A stretch of DNA of 64,000 nt from Pedobacter sp. HMWF019 (GTDB lineage: Bacteria; Bacteroidota; Bacteroidia; Sphingobacteriales; Sphingobacteriaceae), in contig NZ_QAIL01000024.1 in the NCBI RefSeq assembly GCF_003061025.1, positions 41,644 to 105,643 on the forward strand, written 5' to 3'. Under the pieces are notes generated by a model. That model made no database searches and was not told the DNA's origin. It saw only the letters and a program-made list of their open reading frames with translations. The position numbers and the translations under genes are program-made. This document shows positions 27,889 to 38,176 of the stretch, in pieces. How positions within the stretch are numbered: position 1 is the first letter of the stretch; the number at the start of each line of letters is the position of its first letter.

Positions 27889-29118
27889 CTAGGGGTGGAC
27901 TTTATAAAACCGGTAGCCAAACAGGAAGATAACCATATAACAAAGGATAGGAAGATAATAAGCATGTTCAATGCCATAGCTATCCGCTGCTTTTCCCATA
28001 ATAAAAGGAAAGAAGGCCCCACCAACCACGCCCATAGAGATAAAAGAGGAGGCTTGCTGTGTATGTGCACCCAGGTTCTTGATACCCAGACTGAAAATGG
28101 TGGGAAACATAATGCTAAAGAAGAAGTTGATCATCAACAAAGCCAGGTAAGAGGTCCATCCCAAACCCTGAGCAACAATAATGCACATCAGAATATTGGC
28201 CGCTGCATAAGTTGCAAGAAGTTTATTAGGCGCAATTATTTTCATTAAAAATGTTCCTATAAAGCGACCGCCCAGCATCATACCCATAAACAACACCATA
28301 TAATTAGCAGCCTTTTCATCACTAAAGCCCATCTTTTCATGCCCGTAATTGATAAAAAAAGCCCAGGTACCAGCTTGGGCTGCGACATTAAAGAACTGAG
28401 CAATCACGGCCCATACAAAATGTCTATGCCTAAAAAGCGGCTTGTTTGGCGCAACATCTACATTAACAGCCCCCTCGTCTTTTACCGACGCATGCGGATC
28501 TATAGTCTGAGGGACTTTAACAAAGGAAAAGGATACTGCAATGATTGCTATAACAACTCCAATGGCCACATATAAAAGTTTAACAGAGGTAAGGTCGGTA
28601 CTTCCGGGAGTGTTGTGCCGCAGCAAGAAATAAGACCCGACATAAGGTCCAAGCATCGCACCAACAGCGTTGAAAGATTGAGCAAAATTAATCCGCTGAT
28701 CACTTGTGCGCTGATCACCCAATGAGGCCACAAAGGGGTGGGCTACGGTTTCCAGTGTAGACAGGCCGCAGCCCAAAATAAACAAAGCAATTCCAAAAAA
28801 ACCAAACGAAGAGGTATAGGCCGCGGGAACAAATAAGAAAGCCCCTCCTGCAAAGAGCGACAAACCAAGCAGTACACCACTTTTATACCCGAAACGTTTC
28901 ATAAATAAACCTGCAGGCACCCCCATTACAAAATAAGCACCAAAAACCGCAAACTGGACAAATGCAGACTGGGATTTTGTTAAATTTAAAACATGCTGAA
29001 AGTGCTTGTTCAGAACATCAGCCATCGTAATGGCAATGCCCCAAAGCATAAATAAAGAGGTAACAAATACAAGTGTAACCAGATACTTTTTTTCAGTAAA
29101 CAAGGGTTTTTGGTTCAT
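27889..29118 (-). CDS. FucP/GluP-type MFS sugar:proton symporter
   Basis: 409 residues, about 12 transmembrane helices, inner membrane. It matches the fucose permease / glucose-galactose transporter group: LFMLWGIAITMADVLNKHFQ, FVQFAVFGAYFVMGVPAGLFMKRFGYKSGVL, and GAMLGPYVGSYF. Situated 10 bases after the GH29 gene. It could import fucose (from GH29) or mannose; sequence alone does not decide. Confidence 0.88.
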   Translation of the reverse strand: MNQKPLFTEKKYLVTLVFVTSLFMLWGIAITMADVLNKHFQHVLNLTKSQSAFVQFAVFGAYFVMGVPAGLFMKRFGYKSGVLLGLSLFAGGAFLFVPAAYTSSFGFFGIALFILGCGLSTLETVAHPFVASLGDQRTSDQRINFAQSFNAVGAMLGPYVGSYFLLRHNTPGSTDLTSVKLLYVAIGVVIAIIAVSFSFVKVPQTIDPHASVKDEGAVNVDVAPNKPLFRHRHFVWAVIAQFFNVAAQAGTWAFFINYGHEKMGFSDEKAANYMVLFMGMMLGGRFIGTFLMKIIAPNKLLATYAAANILMCIIVAQGLGWTSYLALLMINFFFSIMFPTIFSLGIKNLGAHTQQASSFISMGVVGGAFFPFIMGKAADSYGIEHAYYLPILCYMVIFLFGYRFYKVHP

Positions 29119-29128
29119 GGATTAGGGT

Positions 29129-30601
29129 CTAATTTATATTGGTTAGTTTAAGGGTGTAAGCATATTTTACAGGCAGCTCCTGACGCGATACTACTGGAAA
29201 CTGCAGCTCGATATCTCCTTTAACCTTTTTCCATTTAATCGATTTAGCAAAACCCAAGAGAGAAATATCGGTATTATTTTGCACTTGTACATCTTTCAAT
29301 AAAAATTTTCCTTCAGGTAGTTTTGGAAGAATCGCATACAGATCATTTCTCTTCCTGGTAAAAAAAACTTCTTTAACAGCGTATCCCGGGTCTGGGTCTA
29401 CAGTCTGCTTGAGAATATAGTTACCGCTCTCACCGCCTTCTTTTTTTGCTGCCCAGTCTGTCCTTCCTTTGGACCATTGGAAATGATTCTTCCAGCTTCG
29501 TGTGCCATAGATAGCTTCCCCATTTACTTTCATCCAGGCCCCGATTTCCTGAAGTCTTTCTTGCATAACCGGCGGGATTTTACCATCTGCCTGCGGGCCA
29601 ATATCAAGTAATAAATTTCCGCCATTGCTTACAATATTTACCAGCATCAACACTAATGTTTGTGCCGTATTGTAATCCTGGATATCTTCATTCCGGTTAT
29701 ATCCAAAGGAGAACCCTATGCCCCTGCATTCTTCCCAAGGTTTATTTGCTTTAAAATCAGCAGCATATTCTGTAGTATAATAACCTCCGTGTTTTTTACG
29801 GGTATCCTTTCCCCAGCGATCGTTTACGATGATTTTATCTCCAACCGGGGATTCATTGTACAGCCAGGCCAAGAACTCTTCCGATCTCCATTCTTTATCG
29901 GAACGTTCCCATTCTCCATCTGTCCAAAGTATGTCTGGTTTGTACCGGGTCACAAGGTCTTTAACCTGGGGAAAATAATGCTGTTCCACAAATTTATCTT
30001 TATCCTTTAGCCATAATGGATTATACCACTCGAATAAGGAATAGTAAAACCCTAGTTTCAGATCTGTTTTACGGATAGCAGCAGCAAATTCGCCGGCCAG
30101 GTCTCTTTTGGCTCCGCTCTCCATACTATTCCAGGGTCTTGAATAAGCAATGGAAGCTTCTTTACTGGGCCATAAGGCATATCCGTCATGATGCTTAGAA
30201 GTGAGCACCACATATTTGGCACCTGATGACTCAATAAGCTTAGCCCACTGGTCTGGCTGATAATCCAGTGCTTTGAACTGCTCTCCAAAATTATAGTAGG
30301 AAAAATCTTTACCAAAAGTCTTATTGTGGTACTCATTAACTGCTTTATCATTCTGTTTGAGCCAGTACTGATACCACTCTGAATACATACCTTTTGGTGC
30401 CCAGGCCGGCACTGAATAAGGCCCCCAATGTATAAAGATCCCAAATTTCGCGTCTTCAAACCAGGATGGAAGTGGTCGGCTATCCAAAGAAACCCAATTG
30501 GGCTCATATTTTTTAGACTGTCCTGTGGCCCACAATGAAATCGTAAATAATAAAAAAACAGTAAGTAAGCTCCCTGGAAATATAAAAGGTGATTTATTCA
30601 T
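29129..30601 (-). CDS. GH29 alpha-L-fucosidase (PUL B)
   Basis: 490 residues, signal peptide (about 1-28). Retaining fucosidase fold with FGIFIHWGPYSVPAW (His58-Trp59), VLTSKHHDGYALW (His137/His138), and nucleophile Asp228 in PDILWTDGEW. C-terminal beta-sandwich from about 360. The broad-specificity GH29A group usually has an acid/base Glu that I could not place with certainty. Unexpected in a mannan locus: suggests a fucosylated mannan or glycoprotein substrate. Followed by the FucP-like permease. Confidence 0.9.
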   Translation of the reverse strand: MNKSPFIFPGSLLTVFLLFTISLWATGQSKKYEPNWVSLDSRPLPSWFEDAKFGIFIHWGPYSVPAWAPKGMYSEWYQYWLKQNDKAVNEYHNKTFGKDFSYYNFGEQFKALDYQPDQWAKLIESSGAKYVVLTSKHHDGYALWPSKEASIAYSRPWNSMESGAKRDLAGEFAAAIRKTDLKLGFYYSLFEWYNPLWLKDKDKFVEQHYFPQVKDLVTRYKPDILWTDGEWERSDKEWRSEEFLAWLYNESPVGDKIIVNDRWGKDTRKKHGGYYTTEYAADFKANKPWEECRGIGFSFGYNRNEDIQDYNTAQTLVLMLVNIVSNGGNLLLDIGPQADGKIPPVMQERLQEIGAWMKVNGEAIYGTRSWKNHFQWSKGRTDWAAKKEGGESGNYILKQTVDPDPGYAVKEVFFTRKRNDLYAILPKLPEGKFLLKDVQVQNNTDISLLGFAKSIKWKKVKGDIELQFPVVSRQELPVKYAYTLKLTNIN

Positions 30602-30650
30602 GTGTTCTGGTTATCTGCAAATTATAATTCTGATAGATCCTTGCGATCAA

Positions 30651-31811
30651 TTAATCAGTATACCCTTCTTTTTTAAGCAGAGCCATTGCTTCCATAAGCA
30701 TCGCACCACTTAACTCAGCGCGTAAGGCCGCTTTCCCTCCAATTGGTGCTGCCCACCAATGATAACCAAATAAAACCACAGGAGTTTTAGCGGTACCTGT
30801 TGTCCATAAAATCTGGCCACTATTTTTCAGAAAATTGATATATCTCTTCCTGGTCATGTCAGGCACATCTTTGGTCCTGATCAGTTGAGTAAAGTACCTT
30901 ACAAAAATTCCTTTAAAAAGGTTCACATCATGATCCTCCTGTTCTGCCCAATCACTCAGCACTTTGTTGTTCGAATTTACCAGTGTACTTGTGGCCCAGT
31001 CTGCGCTTTTAATTGCGTCATTAAGATAAACCTTATTGCCTGTGATTTTATAGTACTCTACTGCTGCACCTATAAAAGTACCAACATCGTAGGTAAAGTC
31101 CCCTTTAGTATCATTCAGCTGTTCATACACCCTGCCTGATTGCTGGACCACACAGTTTTCCTTCATCCAATTATAGATTTTAGAAAGCCATTCCAGGTCA
31201 TTATGCCCGTTAATCACTTCGGCCGCACCGTACTTCTGCCAGCGGCGGGCAGCTATAATTGCCGCCGGTCCATTTGATGGCATTCCTTTACTTTTTCCCG
31301 CCGTCGTGTTCTCATGATTCCAGGGGATTCCTCCACCATCAGCATCATTCCAGCCAGCAGTTATCCATTGCCATAAGTCTTTAGATGATGCTTCATAGCG
31401 AACATCTCCGGTAGCCTCCAGTGCCCGCAAATGGGCCATTCCATGCCAACCCATATCATCATAATAATTATTATAGAAACTGCCCCCGTTTTTAGCTTTC
31501 ACTCCCTCATAAAAATCATAAATACGTTGCTTATACATGTCATTTTTTGTTCTTTGGTAAGCATCAACCAGCACATCCAATCCATGCGCTTCAGGCCAGT
31601 AATCATTCCTGACAGTCGTCCCCAGATTATCATTATTAAAATGATGGCCCGTAGTATTCCAATAAATACTGGCCAAAGTATTACTGCCGCTATCGGCAGC
31701 AGTAATCCAATTGACAGCATATTTTGCACTCCTATCTATATATTCGTCTTTTATTTTCGAGCAAGCGCTAAATATTAGCGCTATACTCATTACCAACAAC
31801 ATTTTCTTCAT
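30651..31811 (-). CDS. GH76 endo-alpha-1,6-mannanase lipoprotein
   Basis: About 386 residues from the ATG at 31811 (MKKMLLVMSIALIFSACSK), a lipoprotein signal with acylated Cys; the ATG at 31841 would add 10 residues. An (alpha/alpha)6 barrel with the GH76 catalytic Asp-Asp pair in NNYYDDMGWHGMAHL and conserved aromatics (YWPEAHGLDVLVDAY, GGIPWNHENTTAG, WAEQEDHDVNLFKGIF). GH76 cuts the alpha-1,6-mannan backbone of fungal mannan, and a lipoprotein form is typical of the surface endo-enzyme. It stands right behind the SusE-like protein. Confidence 0.9.
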   Translation of the reverse strand: MKKMLLVMSIALIFSACSKIKDEYIDRSAKYAVNWITAADSGSNTLASIYWNTTGHHFNNDNLGTTVRNDYWPEAHGLDVLVDAYQRTKNDMYKQRIYDFYEGVKAKNGGSFYNNYYDDMGWHGMAHLRALEATGDVRYEASSKDLWQWITAGWNDADGGGIPWNHENTTAGKSKGMPSNGPAAIIAARRWQKYGAAEVINGHNDLEWLSKIYNWMKENCVVQQSGRVYEQLNDTKGDFTYDVGTFIGAAVEYYKITGNKVYLNDAIKSADWATSTLVNSNNKVLSDWAEQEDHDVNLFKGIFVRYFTQLIRTKDVPDMTRKRYINFLKNSGQILWTTGTAKTPVVLFGYHWWAAPIGGKAALRAELSGAMLMEAMALLKKEGYTD

Positions 31812-31870
31812 TTGTATATTTTTTACAGTTGACCTTGTCATTAACTTAATCTTTGTCTTTTCCTTAGTCT

Positions 31871-32989
31871 TTAATAGACAATTTCGTGTGTATAATTTGC
31901 TATCTCTGCACTAAAAGAAACAATTACATCACACTTCTGTATCGTTCGGTTAGGAAATTTGAAAGAGTAATTCCATTGATTATTTTCGCCAGGATAGAAA
32001 AACAGGTTGAAATACGAACCTGTTTTTACAGCAGGAGGTTGATTGTCTAAATTGCTGGAACCAACTTTTTGCTCTACCCCTGCAATTGTCATACGGAAGA
32101 AATACCTGTCATCACCAAAGCCACCCGAAGTAAAATCTGGTACCATATCACTAACTTTCCATATTCCTTTTCCCTGATAAGTTAAGGTTGTTCTTTTCTG
32201 TGGTGTACACATAAAGAAATCTAGTTTAGTAATTTCCTGCAGTGAAACCGTTCCGGCATTAAAATCTAAATTGATCCTGTATATTCCGTCCTTTGCTACT
32301 GTTGCTCCATCTGCATTCTCCTTAAAAGTACTTCCTGTATTATCTACAGAGAAAGTTCTGGTCACATTCGTTTTTGAGTCAACAAACTTATAGCTTTTTC
32401 CTCCAAGCAATTTCGTGTAAATTTCAAAGGTATCTCCTCCAGACATTGATTTCACTGTTAATGCCTGAGCCAACTGAGCTCCACCTTCTGTTCCTTCTCC
32501 AGTCAGGTATAAGGAAGCAGGAGCCTCGATGCCAGTTAACCTGGTGATTTTCAAAGAACGAATCTGCTTGGAAATTACTTTTGAAATTCCTCTGGAAGCT
32601 ACAATAGTCCACTTAATCGTTCCTTCTTCACCCGATCCAATTCCTGCAAACTTTCCTATTCTATCCAATATTTTGTGGGTTATACTTGCTCCCCTGCCTA
32701 TTCCGTTATTATCTGCAGGAACTGTATAAATGGGTTTTGAGAAGTCACCATTTTCTTTATCAAAAAGAACATCATAATAAACCACCCCATTATCCATGGC
32801 TACAGACTTCTCCCATTCAAAATACACTGTTCCAGTTGGGGTTAACAATATCTTTTTAGCCTCATCCGGTGAGTAAAATGTAGTTACTTCAGTTACTTGA
32901 ACATCCTTAAATTCTTTATCTTTTTTACAGCCAAAAAGAGATAAGAGTATAGTTAAACAGCAGGCTGCTGACAATATATATGTTTTCAT
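31871..32989 (-). CDS. SusE-like surface glycan-binding lipoprotein
   Basis: 372 residues, lipobox around Cys21 (LLSLFGCKKDK). N-terminal SusE domain with Fn3-like fold (FSPDEAKKILLTPTGTVYFEWEKS), then two further beta domains each opening with aromatic-rich strands (GDTFEIYTKLLGGKSYKF; YFFRMTIAGVEQKVG, FNLFFYPGENNQWNYSF). Such proteins stand beside SusD on the cell surface and present the polysaccharide. 18 bases after SusD. Confidence 0.8.
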   Translation of the reverse strand: MKTYILSAACCLTILLSLFGCKKDKEFKDVQVTEVTTFYSPDEAKKILLTPTGTVYFEWEKSVAMDNGVVYYDVLFDKENGDFSKPIYTVPADNNGIGRGASITHKILDRIGKFAGIGSGEEGTIKWTIVASRGISKVISKQIRSLKITRLTGIEAPASLYLTGEGTEGGAQLAQALTVKSMSGGDTFEIYTKLLGGKSYKFVDSKTNVTRTFSVDNTGSTFKENADGATVAKDGIYRINLDFNAGTVSLQEITKLDFFMCTPQKRTTLTYQGKGIWKVSDMVPDFTSGGFGDDRYFFRMTIAGVEQKVGSSNLDNQPPAVKTGSYFNLFFYPGENNQWNYSFKFPNRTIQKCDVIVSFSAEIANYTHEIVY

Positions 32990-33007
32990 TTTGCTTCTTG
33001 TTAATAG

Positions 33008-34621
33008 TTAATATCCTGGATTCTGTTTTAAATTTGGATTGAGCAGAAGTTCTTTTCTTGGAACTGCCCACAGATAATCACGGTTTCGACTAAAGTTTCC
33101 GGCGGGAAGCTTTATATAATCATACGTTCCGCTGGATTTATCAAATTTAGCCCCTCGAATGGGTTGCGTCAGGACGATCTCAGCTGTTTTCCAACGTCGA
33201 ATATCAAATGCTCTCAAACCTTCCAGTGCCAGTTCACAACGACGTTCATTTCTAATAACCTCCCGTAAATCCGTCTGACCAATTGCTGGCAGATCCATAG
33301 CTTCAGTGGTATTGTCAAAACCAGCCCTTTCTCTAAGTTTTCTAATGGTTTGATTCCAAATTGTACTATTCATCCCTCCCAGTTCATTTTTTGCCTCAGC
33401 ATACATCAGTAATACATCCGCATAACGTATTAATGGAAGGTTCAGATTGGAATCCCAGCTGCCACCCGTGTAAGCTGCAGGACTTGGATCAGCAAATTTC
33501 CGGTAATAATATCCAGTAGAACTACCAGCAGAACCATTGGTATATTTATCTAATGTTTTACTATCGGGATTAATCTCTATAGTATAAGTATTTCCAGATC
33601 TGTCCCGCCATTTAGATCCGTCATACACAATCGTTGCGCCCATCCGCGGATCACGATTGGCATAATCCGGATCACTTGATGTCCATTTTTTACCATTTTT
33701 CATTAGATAGCTATCCACTAATCCTTGAGTTGGTGCTGCATTATTCAAACGTGCATTCGCAGACATGGGCACATAATCTACAAGATTTCCCCAGGTTCTA
33801 AGATCTGGTACGTATTGAAGGCTTAAGATGATTTCACTATTGTATTCATTTTTTACCCAGAATAGCTCTTCATAATTAGAGAATAAACTATATGTACCAT
33901 AAGCTGAACTATTAATCAGCTTATCACAATATTCTGCCACTTTTGCCCAATTGTTCTCATACAAATAAGCACGGGCATTCAAAGCAACGGCAGCACCTCT
34001 GGTTATTCTGCCATTATCTGCTGCAGGGTATTCCGAACTGCTTGGCAAAATAGCTGCGACTTCATCCAGTTCTTTATGGATCCATTCCATAATCTCGGCA
34101 TGAGGCTTACGTGTTATTGTTTTGGCCTGCTCGGGTGTAATATCCACTGTAAAGTGAGGCACATCACCATACCAGGTGGTGAGCTCAAGATAAAGTGATG
34201 CCCTGATAAACCGGATTTCAGCCTTCCTTTTTTCCTTAACACTATTACTCATCGCTGTTACCCGGTCCACATTAGCCAAGAATGTATGGCAGGTTTTGAT
34301 TCCGCCATAACAGGCTCCCCATTCACTTTCGAACCGACCGTTAGAAGCATCTGCAAGTCCGGTAGCAATTATTTTTTCATTGGATGCTCCATACCCATTA
34401 TAAACATTATCACTCAATATTTCATTGGTGATAAAATAATCACTGGTAAACATTTGCCGGTAAGCCATATTCAAAACAGAATTGGCTTTATCTTCTGATG
34501 TCCAGTAAGTTTCATCAGTAAATTTATTTGTTGGCGTTACATCCAGCTTTACGCAGCTGGAAATGAATAGGCCCGCCGCCAGTAATGTAAGATGAGCATA
34601 TATTTTAAATTTCCTTGTCAT
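33008..34621 (-). CDS. susD: SusD-like glycan-binding lipoprotein (PUL B)
   Basis: 537 residues, lipoprotein (FISSCVKLDV). SusD/RagB helices: IRFIRASLYLELTTWYGDVPHFT, AAVALNARAYLYENNW, DVLLMYAEAKNELGG, and the C-terminal RCELALEGLRAFDIRRWKTAEIV, YLWAVPRKELLLNPNLKQNPGY. Partner of the STN-SusC 21 bases upstream. Confidence 0.93.
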   Translation of the reverse strand: MTRKFKIYAHLTLLAAGLFISSCVKLDVTPTNKFTDETYWTSEDKANSVLNMAYRQMFTSDYFITNEILSDNVYNGYGASNEKIIATGLADASNGRFESEWGACYGGIKTCHTFLANVDRVTAMSNSVKEKRKAEIRFIRASLYLELTTWYGDVPHFTVDITPEQAKTITRKPHAEIMEWIHKELDEVAAILPSSSEYPAADNGRITRGAAVALNARAYLYENNWAKVAEYCDKLINSSAYGTYSLFSNYEELFWVKNEYNSEIILSLQYVPDLRTWGNLVDYVPMSANARLNNAAPTQGLVDSYLMKNGKKWTSSDPDYANRDPRMGATIVYDGSKWRDRSGNTYTIEINPDSKTLDKYTNGSAGSSTGYYYRKFADPSPAAYTGGSWDSNLNLPLIRYADVLLMYAEAKNELGGMNSTIWNQTIRKLRERAGFDNTTEAMDLPAIGQTDLREVIRNERRCELALEGLRAFDIRRWKTAEIVLTQPIRGAKFDKSSGTYDYIKLPAGNFSRNRDYLWAVPRKELLLNPNLKQNPGY

Positions 34622-34642
34622 GATTCCTTTATATATTGTTCA

Positions 34643-37600
34643 TTAAAACTCTACATTAAAACCACCGCCTATATATTTCAGCAGGGGATAATTGCGTGCA
34701 CTGTTTGCACCACTCGCATTCATGTTCCCGCCAAACTCGGTAGATTCCGGATCCACGAAAGAATTCTTACTGAAAGTAAGCAGGTTCTGTCCATCGACAA
34801 ATACACGCAGCTTACTCATTCCAATTCTTTTTGTCAGAGTTTTAGGGAGCGTATATCCAATCTGAATATTTTTCAGACGTATATATCTTCCATCGAAAAT
34901 ATTAAAGTCAGATCCTTTGCCATAGTTATTAACTGTAGAGGCATTACCTTGAGGGGTAAGTCTTGGCCATTTGGCATCAGGGTTTGCCGGGGTCCAGTAA
35001 TCGAGCTGATGTTCAAACATGACGAAAGAATAACCACTGTGAAATGGCTCTATGGTCTCTCCTCTTAGCGCCATATCGCGTTTACCAACCCCTTGCCATA
35101 ACATGTTCAGATCAAATCCTTTCCATTGAACATCATAGCTGAACCCAAAAGTAAGACGTGGAAAAGCATTGCCCAGTACATACCTGTCGTTGTCGTCAAT
35201 AACCCCATCTCCATTCCGGTCTTTATATTTTACATCTCCAGGCTGAGGTAATATACCGACAGGAAGCGCGGAGTTCCTGATGTCATCTTCATTTTTGAAT
35301 AAACCATCTGTTTTATAACCATAATAGCTATATAATGGTAGTCCAACACGAATGATACGTTCAATCTCATCTGATTTACTGATTTGCTCATACCCTTCGA
35401 ATTTGGTCACCTTATTCCAGGAATCTCCAACATTGAACCCAAATGACTGACGTACTCCGTTAAGGTTTAAATTATAATTCAAGCTAAATTCCCATCCCTG
35501 ATTCGCCATTTCACCCAAATTGGCTTTAGGAACAGCACCACCTAAAGTAAGTGGAGTCTGAGGTGTAAGCAAGATATCTTTAGTTGTCTTATGAAAGTAA
35601 TCAAAAGTAGCTGTTAAGCTTCCTTTTAGAAAAGTTGCATCTGCTCCTATATTGAATGATGAAGAGGTTTCCCATTTTAGGTCAGGATTACCGAAGGTAT
35701 ACCCTGTACCTGGCACCGCAACGTTGTTGAATCCATATTGGTTCTGGTAAATATCATAGGTAGTGAAGGTTTGATAATCATCAATATTTTGATTACCCAG
35801 GATTCCATAAGAACCACGAATCTTCAAATCACCAATCTTATTTTTCCAGAACTCAAAAAATTTCTCTTGGGTAATACGCCATCCTAATGATAAGGAAGGA
35901 AAAAATCCCCAGCGGTTATCTTTCAAAAACTTAGAGGAGCCATCATAACGGAAATTTCCTTCAGCATAATACTTGTCTGCAAAAGAGTAGCTGGCACGTC
36001 CAAAATAAGAATAAATACTCCTCTCTACGGTACCTCCAGGCGAATTATAGCTAGCTGTTTCATCAATTTTAGTTCCTTCAATTGGAATACCCAGAACCGG
36101 ATCTACAAAGTTCCTCGCTATTTCAATACGGCGTTGCCTGTAAGACTCATTGGAGAAACCAGCCAACACTGAAACCTGATGCGATTTCCCGAAAGTCTTG
36201 TTGTAATCAAGCATTGCCTGTGTGTTCAACAGGGTAGCTTTGCCGGTATAATCATCTATGCTATAGTTCTTTGAGCTGTTTTCATTTACAGGACTATCTC
36301 CCCCCATCCAATTGTATATGGGCCAATAAAACCGTCTGATCAAACGTGATTCAGGACGAAGATCAAAACCAACTAATCCTTTTGCCTTTAACCCATCAAT
36401 AATTTGAAATTCGGCATTCAGACTTCCCTGAAAATGATCATTGTTGGTATTTGTATATCCGCCATGTTCTAATGAAGCGAGTGGATTTCCGCCAGTCAGA
36501 ACGTCATTATTATAATATCTTCCATTTGCATCTTTCAGAATATAGGTATTGTATACCGGAATACGTGAAGCATCTGCAATCAAAAATCCCGTGTCGCCCT
36601 GATACGCTTTACCATCACTCCTGTCGTACCACAATATGGTGGTTAATTTGAGTCTCCCAATATCAGTAGTGAGGTTAGAGCGGAAGTTATAACGTTTTAG
36701 TCCAAAATCGGGCCCTTTAAAATTACTTTCCTGGTCATAATAACCTAAGGAAATCATATAAGCAGTATTCGAAGATCCCCCCTGCACACTCAGGTTATAG
36801 TTTTGCTGTAGTGCATTTTTTAAAATACCATCCAGGAAATACTGACTGTCACCTGTTGCGAACTGACTGATTTGCGCTGAAGAATAAATTGGTTTTTCTC
36901 CTACATTGATATAGGAATCATTACGCAGCAAAGCATTCTGATATCCTTTTAGAGGCTTAACTAATATCTTGGGATCCTGGGCTCCTATAATTGCTCCAAA
37001 TTTAACCTGCGGCTTCATGCCCAGTTTGCCCTTTTTAGTGGTGATCAATATAACACCGTTTGCAGAACGTGAGCCATAAATAGCAGAACTTCCGGCATCC
37101 TTTAATATAGATATGTTTTCAATATCATTAGGATTCAGATTGTTCATATTACCAATATCATCGCTAATTACGCCATCAATAACCAACAATGGCGCGTTAT
37201 TACCCATAGTACTCACGCCTCTCAGATTGATATTCATTGTATTATCATTAGGATTCATACTTCTCTGTTGAATAACCAAGCTTGGAGATGTTCCCTGCAG
37301 GGCCTGTGTAAGATTTCCAACAGGACGATCTTCTACCTGACTTGCCTTAATCTGGTCAATAGCCCCTGTAACACTCGAACGTTTCTGGGTTCCGTACCCA
37401 ACCACGACCACCTGTTCCAGTTGCTGTAAATCGACACTCATTGTAACATCAATACTGGTCCTACCATCCACTTTGATCTCCTGGGTTGTATATCCGAGAT
37501 AACTAAATACCAGCGTCCCATTATCAGGAACTTTAACACGATAGGATCCATCTGTACCTGTCATCATTCCGGTTACTGTCCCCTTTAACTTTACAGTTAC

Positions 37601-38038
37601 CCCAGGAAGAGGCATATTTTTTTCATCCACCACCCTACCCATCACAGTAACGATTTCATGAACCATTACTGTGGGCTCGGAACGTCTTTTGACTACAACG
37701 GTATTCCTGTTGATGATATAGGTTAAAGGCTGAAGATCAAAGATCTTCTTCAACGCCTGGTCTAAGCTCATTTCTTCGATAGAGATACTTACAGGATTGG
37801 CCTCCTTCAACATTTTGGTATTGTAAAGGAAACTAAATCCGGTTTGCTTTTGAATGTCTTTCAAAACCACGCTCAGCGTAGCGTTTTTCTTGTGCAGGCT
37901 AACATTCTGAGCATAACCTGAAGCAAATACCTGAGTAAAGCATGCGACCAGTAAAATAGTAGTTAATTTCATAACCAGCAATAATTTTAATGGGATACAA
38001 GATTGCATCCTGCATTTAAACAGAGAGTAAAAATTCAT
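34643..38038 (-). CDS. susC: SusC-like importer with N-terminal STN signalling domain (PUL B)
   Basis: 1131 residues. Signal peptide about 1-43 (LTTILLVACFTQVFASGYAQ), then an STN (secretin/TonB short N-terminal) domain about 45-110 (LSVVLKDIQKQTGFSFLYNT, LDQALKKIFDLQPLTYIINRN) that contacts FecR in the periplasm, a carboxypeptidase-regulatory-like domain (about 127-205), TonB-box/plug (VVVVGYGTQKRSSVTGAIDQ, APLLVIDGVISDDIG) and a barrel ending GGGFNVEF. The STN domain with adjacent FecR and ECF sigma means substrate uptake is coupled to transcription. 138-base leader with a GC-rich hairpin. Confidence 0.95.
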   Translation of the reverse strand: MNFYSLFKCRMQSCIPLKLLLVMKLTTILLVACFTQVFASGYAQNVSLHKKNATLSVVLKDIQKQTGFSFLYNTKMLKEANPVSISIEEMSLDQALKKIFDLQPLTYIINRNTVVVKRRSEPTVMVHEIVTVMGRVVDEKNMPLPGVTVKLKGTVTGMMTGTDGSYRVKVPDNGTLVFSYLGYTTQEIKVDGRTSIDVTMSVDLQQLEQVVVVGYGTQKRSSVTGAIDQIKASQVEDRPVGNLTQALQGTSPSLVIQQRSMNPNDNTMNINLRGVSTMGNNAPLLVIDGVISDDIGNMNNLNPNDIENISILKDAGSSAIYGSRSANGVILITTKKGKLGMKPQVKFGAIIGAQDPKILVKPLKGYQNALLRNDSYINVGEKPIYSSAQISQFATGDSQYFLDGILKNALQQNYNLSVQGGSSNTAYMISLGYYDQESNFKGPDFGLKRYNFRSNLTTDIGRLKLTTILWYDRSDGKAYQGDTGFLIADASRIPVYNTYILKDANGRYYNNDVLTGGNPLASLEHGGYTNTNNDHFQGSLNAEFQIIDGLKAKGLVGFDLRPESRLIRRFYWPIYNWMGGDSPVNENSSKNYSIDDYTGKATLLNTQAMLDYNKTFGKSHQVSVLAGFSNESYRQRRIEIARNFVDPVLGIPIEGTKIDETASYNSPGGTVERSIYSYFGRASYSFADKYYAEGNFRYDGSSKFLKDNRWGFFPSLSLGWRITQEKFFEFWKNKIGDLKIRGSYGILGNQNIDDYQTFTTYDIYQNQYGFNNVAVPGTGYTFGNPDLKWETSSSFNIGADATFLKGSLTATFDYFHKTTKDILLTPQTPLTLGGAVPKANLGEMANQGWEFSLNYNLNLNGVRQSFGFNVGDSWNKVTKFEGYEQISKSDEIERIIRVGLPLYSYYGYKTDGLFKNEDDIRNSALPVGILPQPGDVKYKDRNGDGVIDDNDRYVLGNAFPRLTFGFSYDVQWKGFDLNMLWQGVGKRDMALRGETIEPFHSGYSFVMFEHQLDYWTPANPDAKWPRLTPQGNASTVNNYGKGSDFNIFDGRYIRLKNIQIGYTLPKTLTKRIGMSKLRVFVDGQNLLTFSKNSFVDPESTEFGGNMNASGANSARNYPLLKYIGGGFNVEF

Positions 38039-38105
38039 ACATTTGAATATTTGGGTTAAATCAGTAATAAGATGTGCTGTCTTTTTATAAAACGGTTTTT
38101 AGCCT

Positions 38106-38142
38106 GAAAACTCCGGGGGCGCGCCAACGCTTCCGGTTTTTC
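38106..38142 (-). terminator. GC-rich hairpin between fecR and susC (terminator or attenuator)
   Basis: GAAAA (38106-38110), CCGG (38113-38116) and GCG (38119-38121) pair with CGC (38128-38130), CCGG (38133-38136) and TTTTC (38138-38142) with small internal loops. On the minus strand it follows the FecR stop by 34 bases and is trailed by GTTTTC, so it may end the fecR message or attenuate susC. A near-palindrome AAAACgGTTTT lies at 38089-38099. Confidence 0.45.
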
Positions 38143-38176
38143 TTTTTTAAGCACCAACCGTATCCTTGGGTAAATT

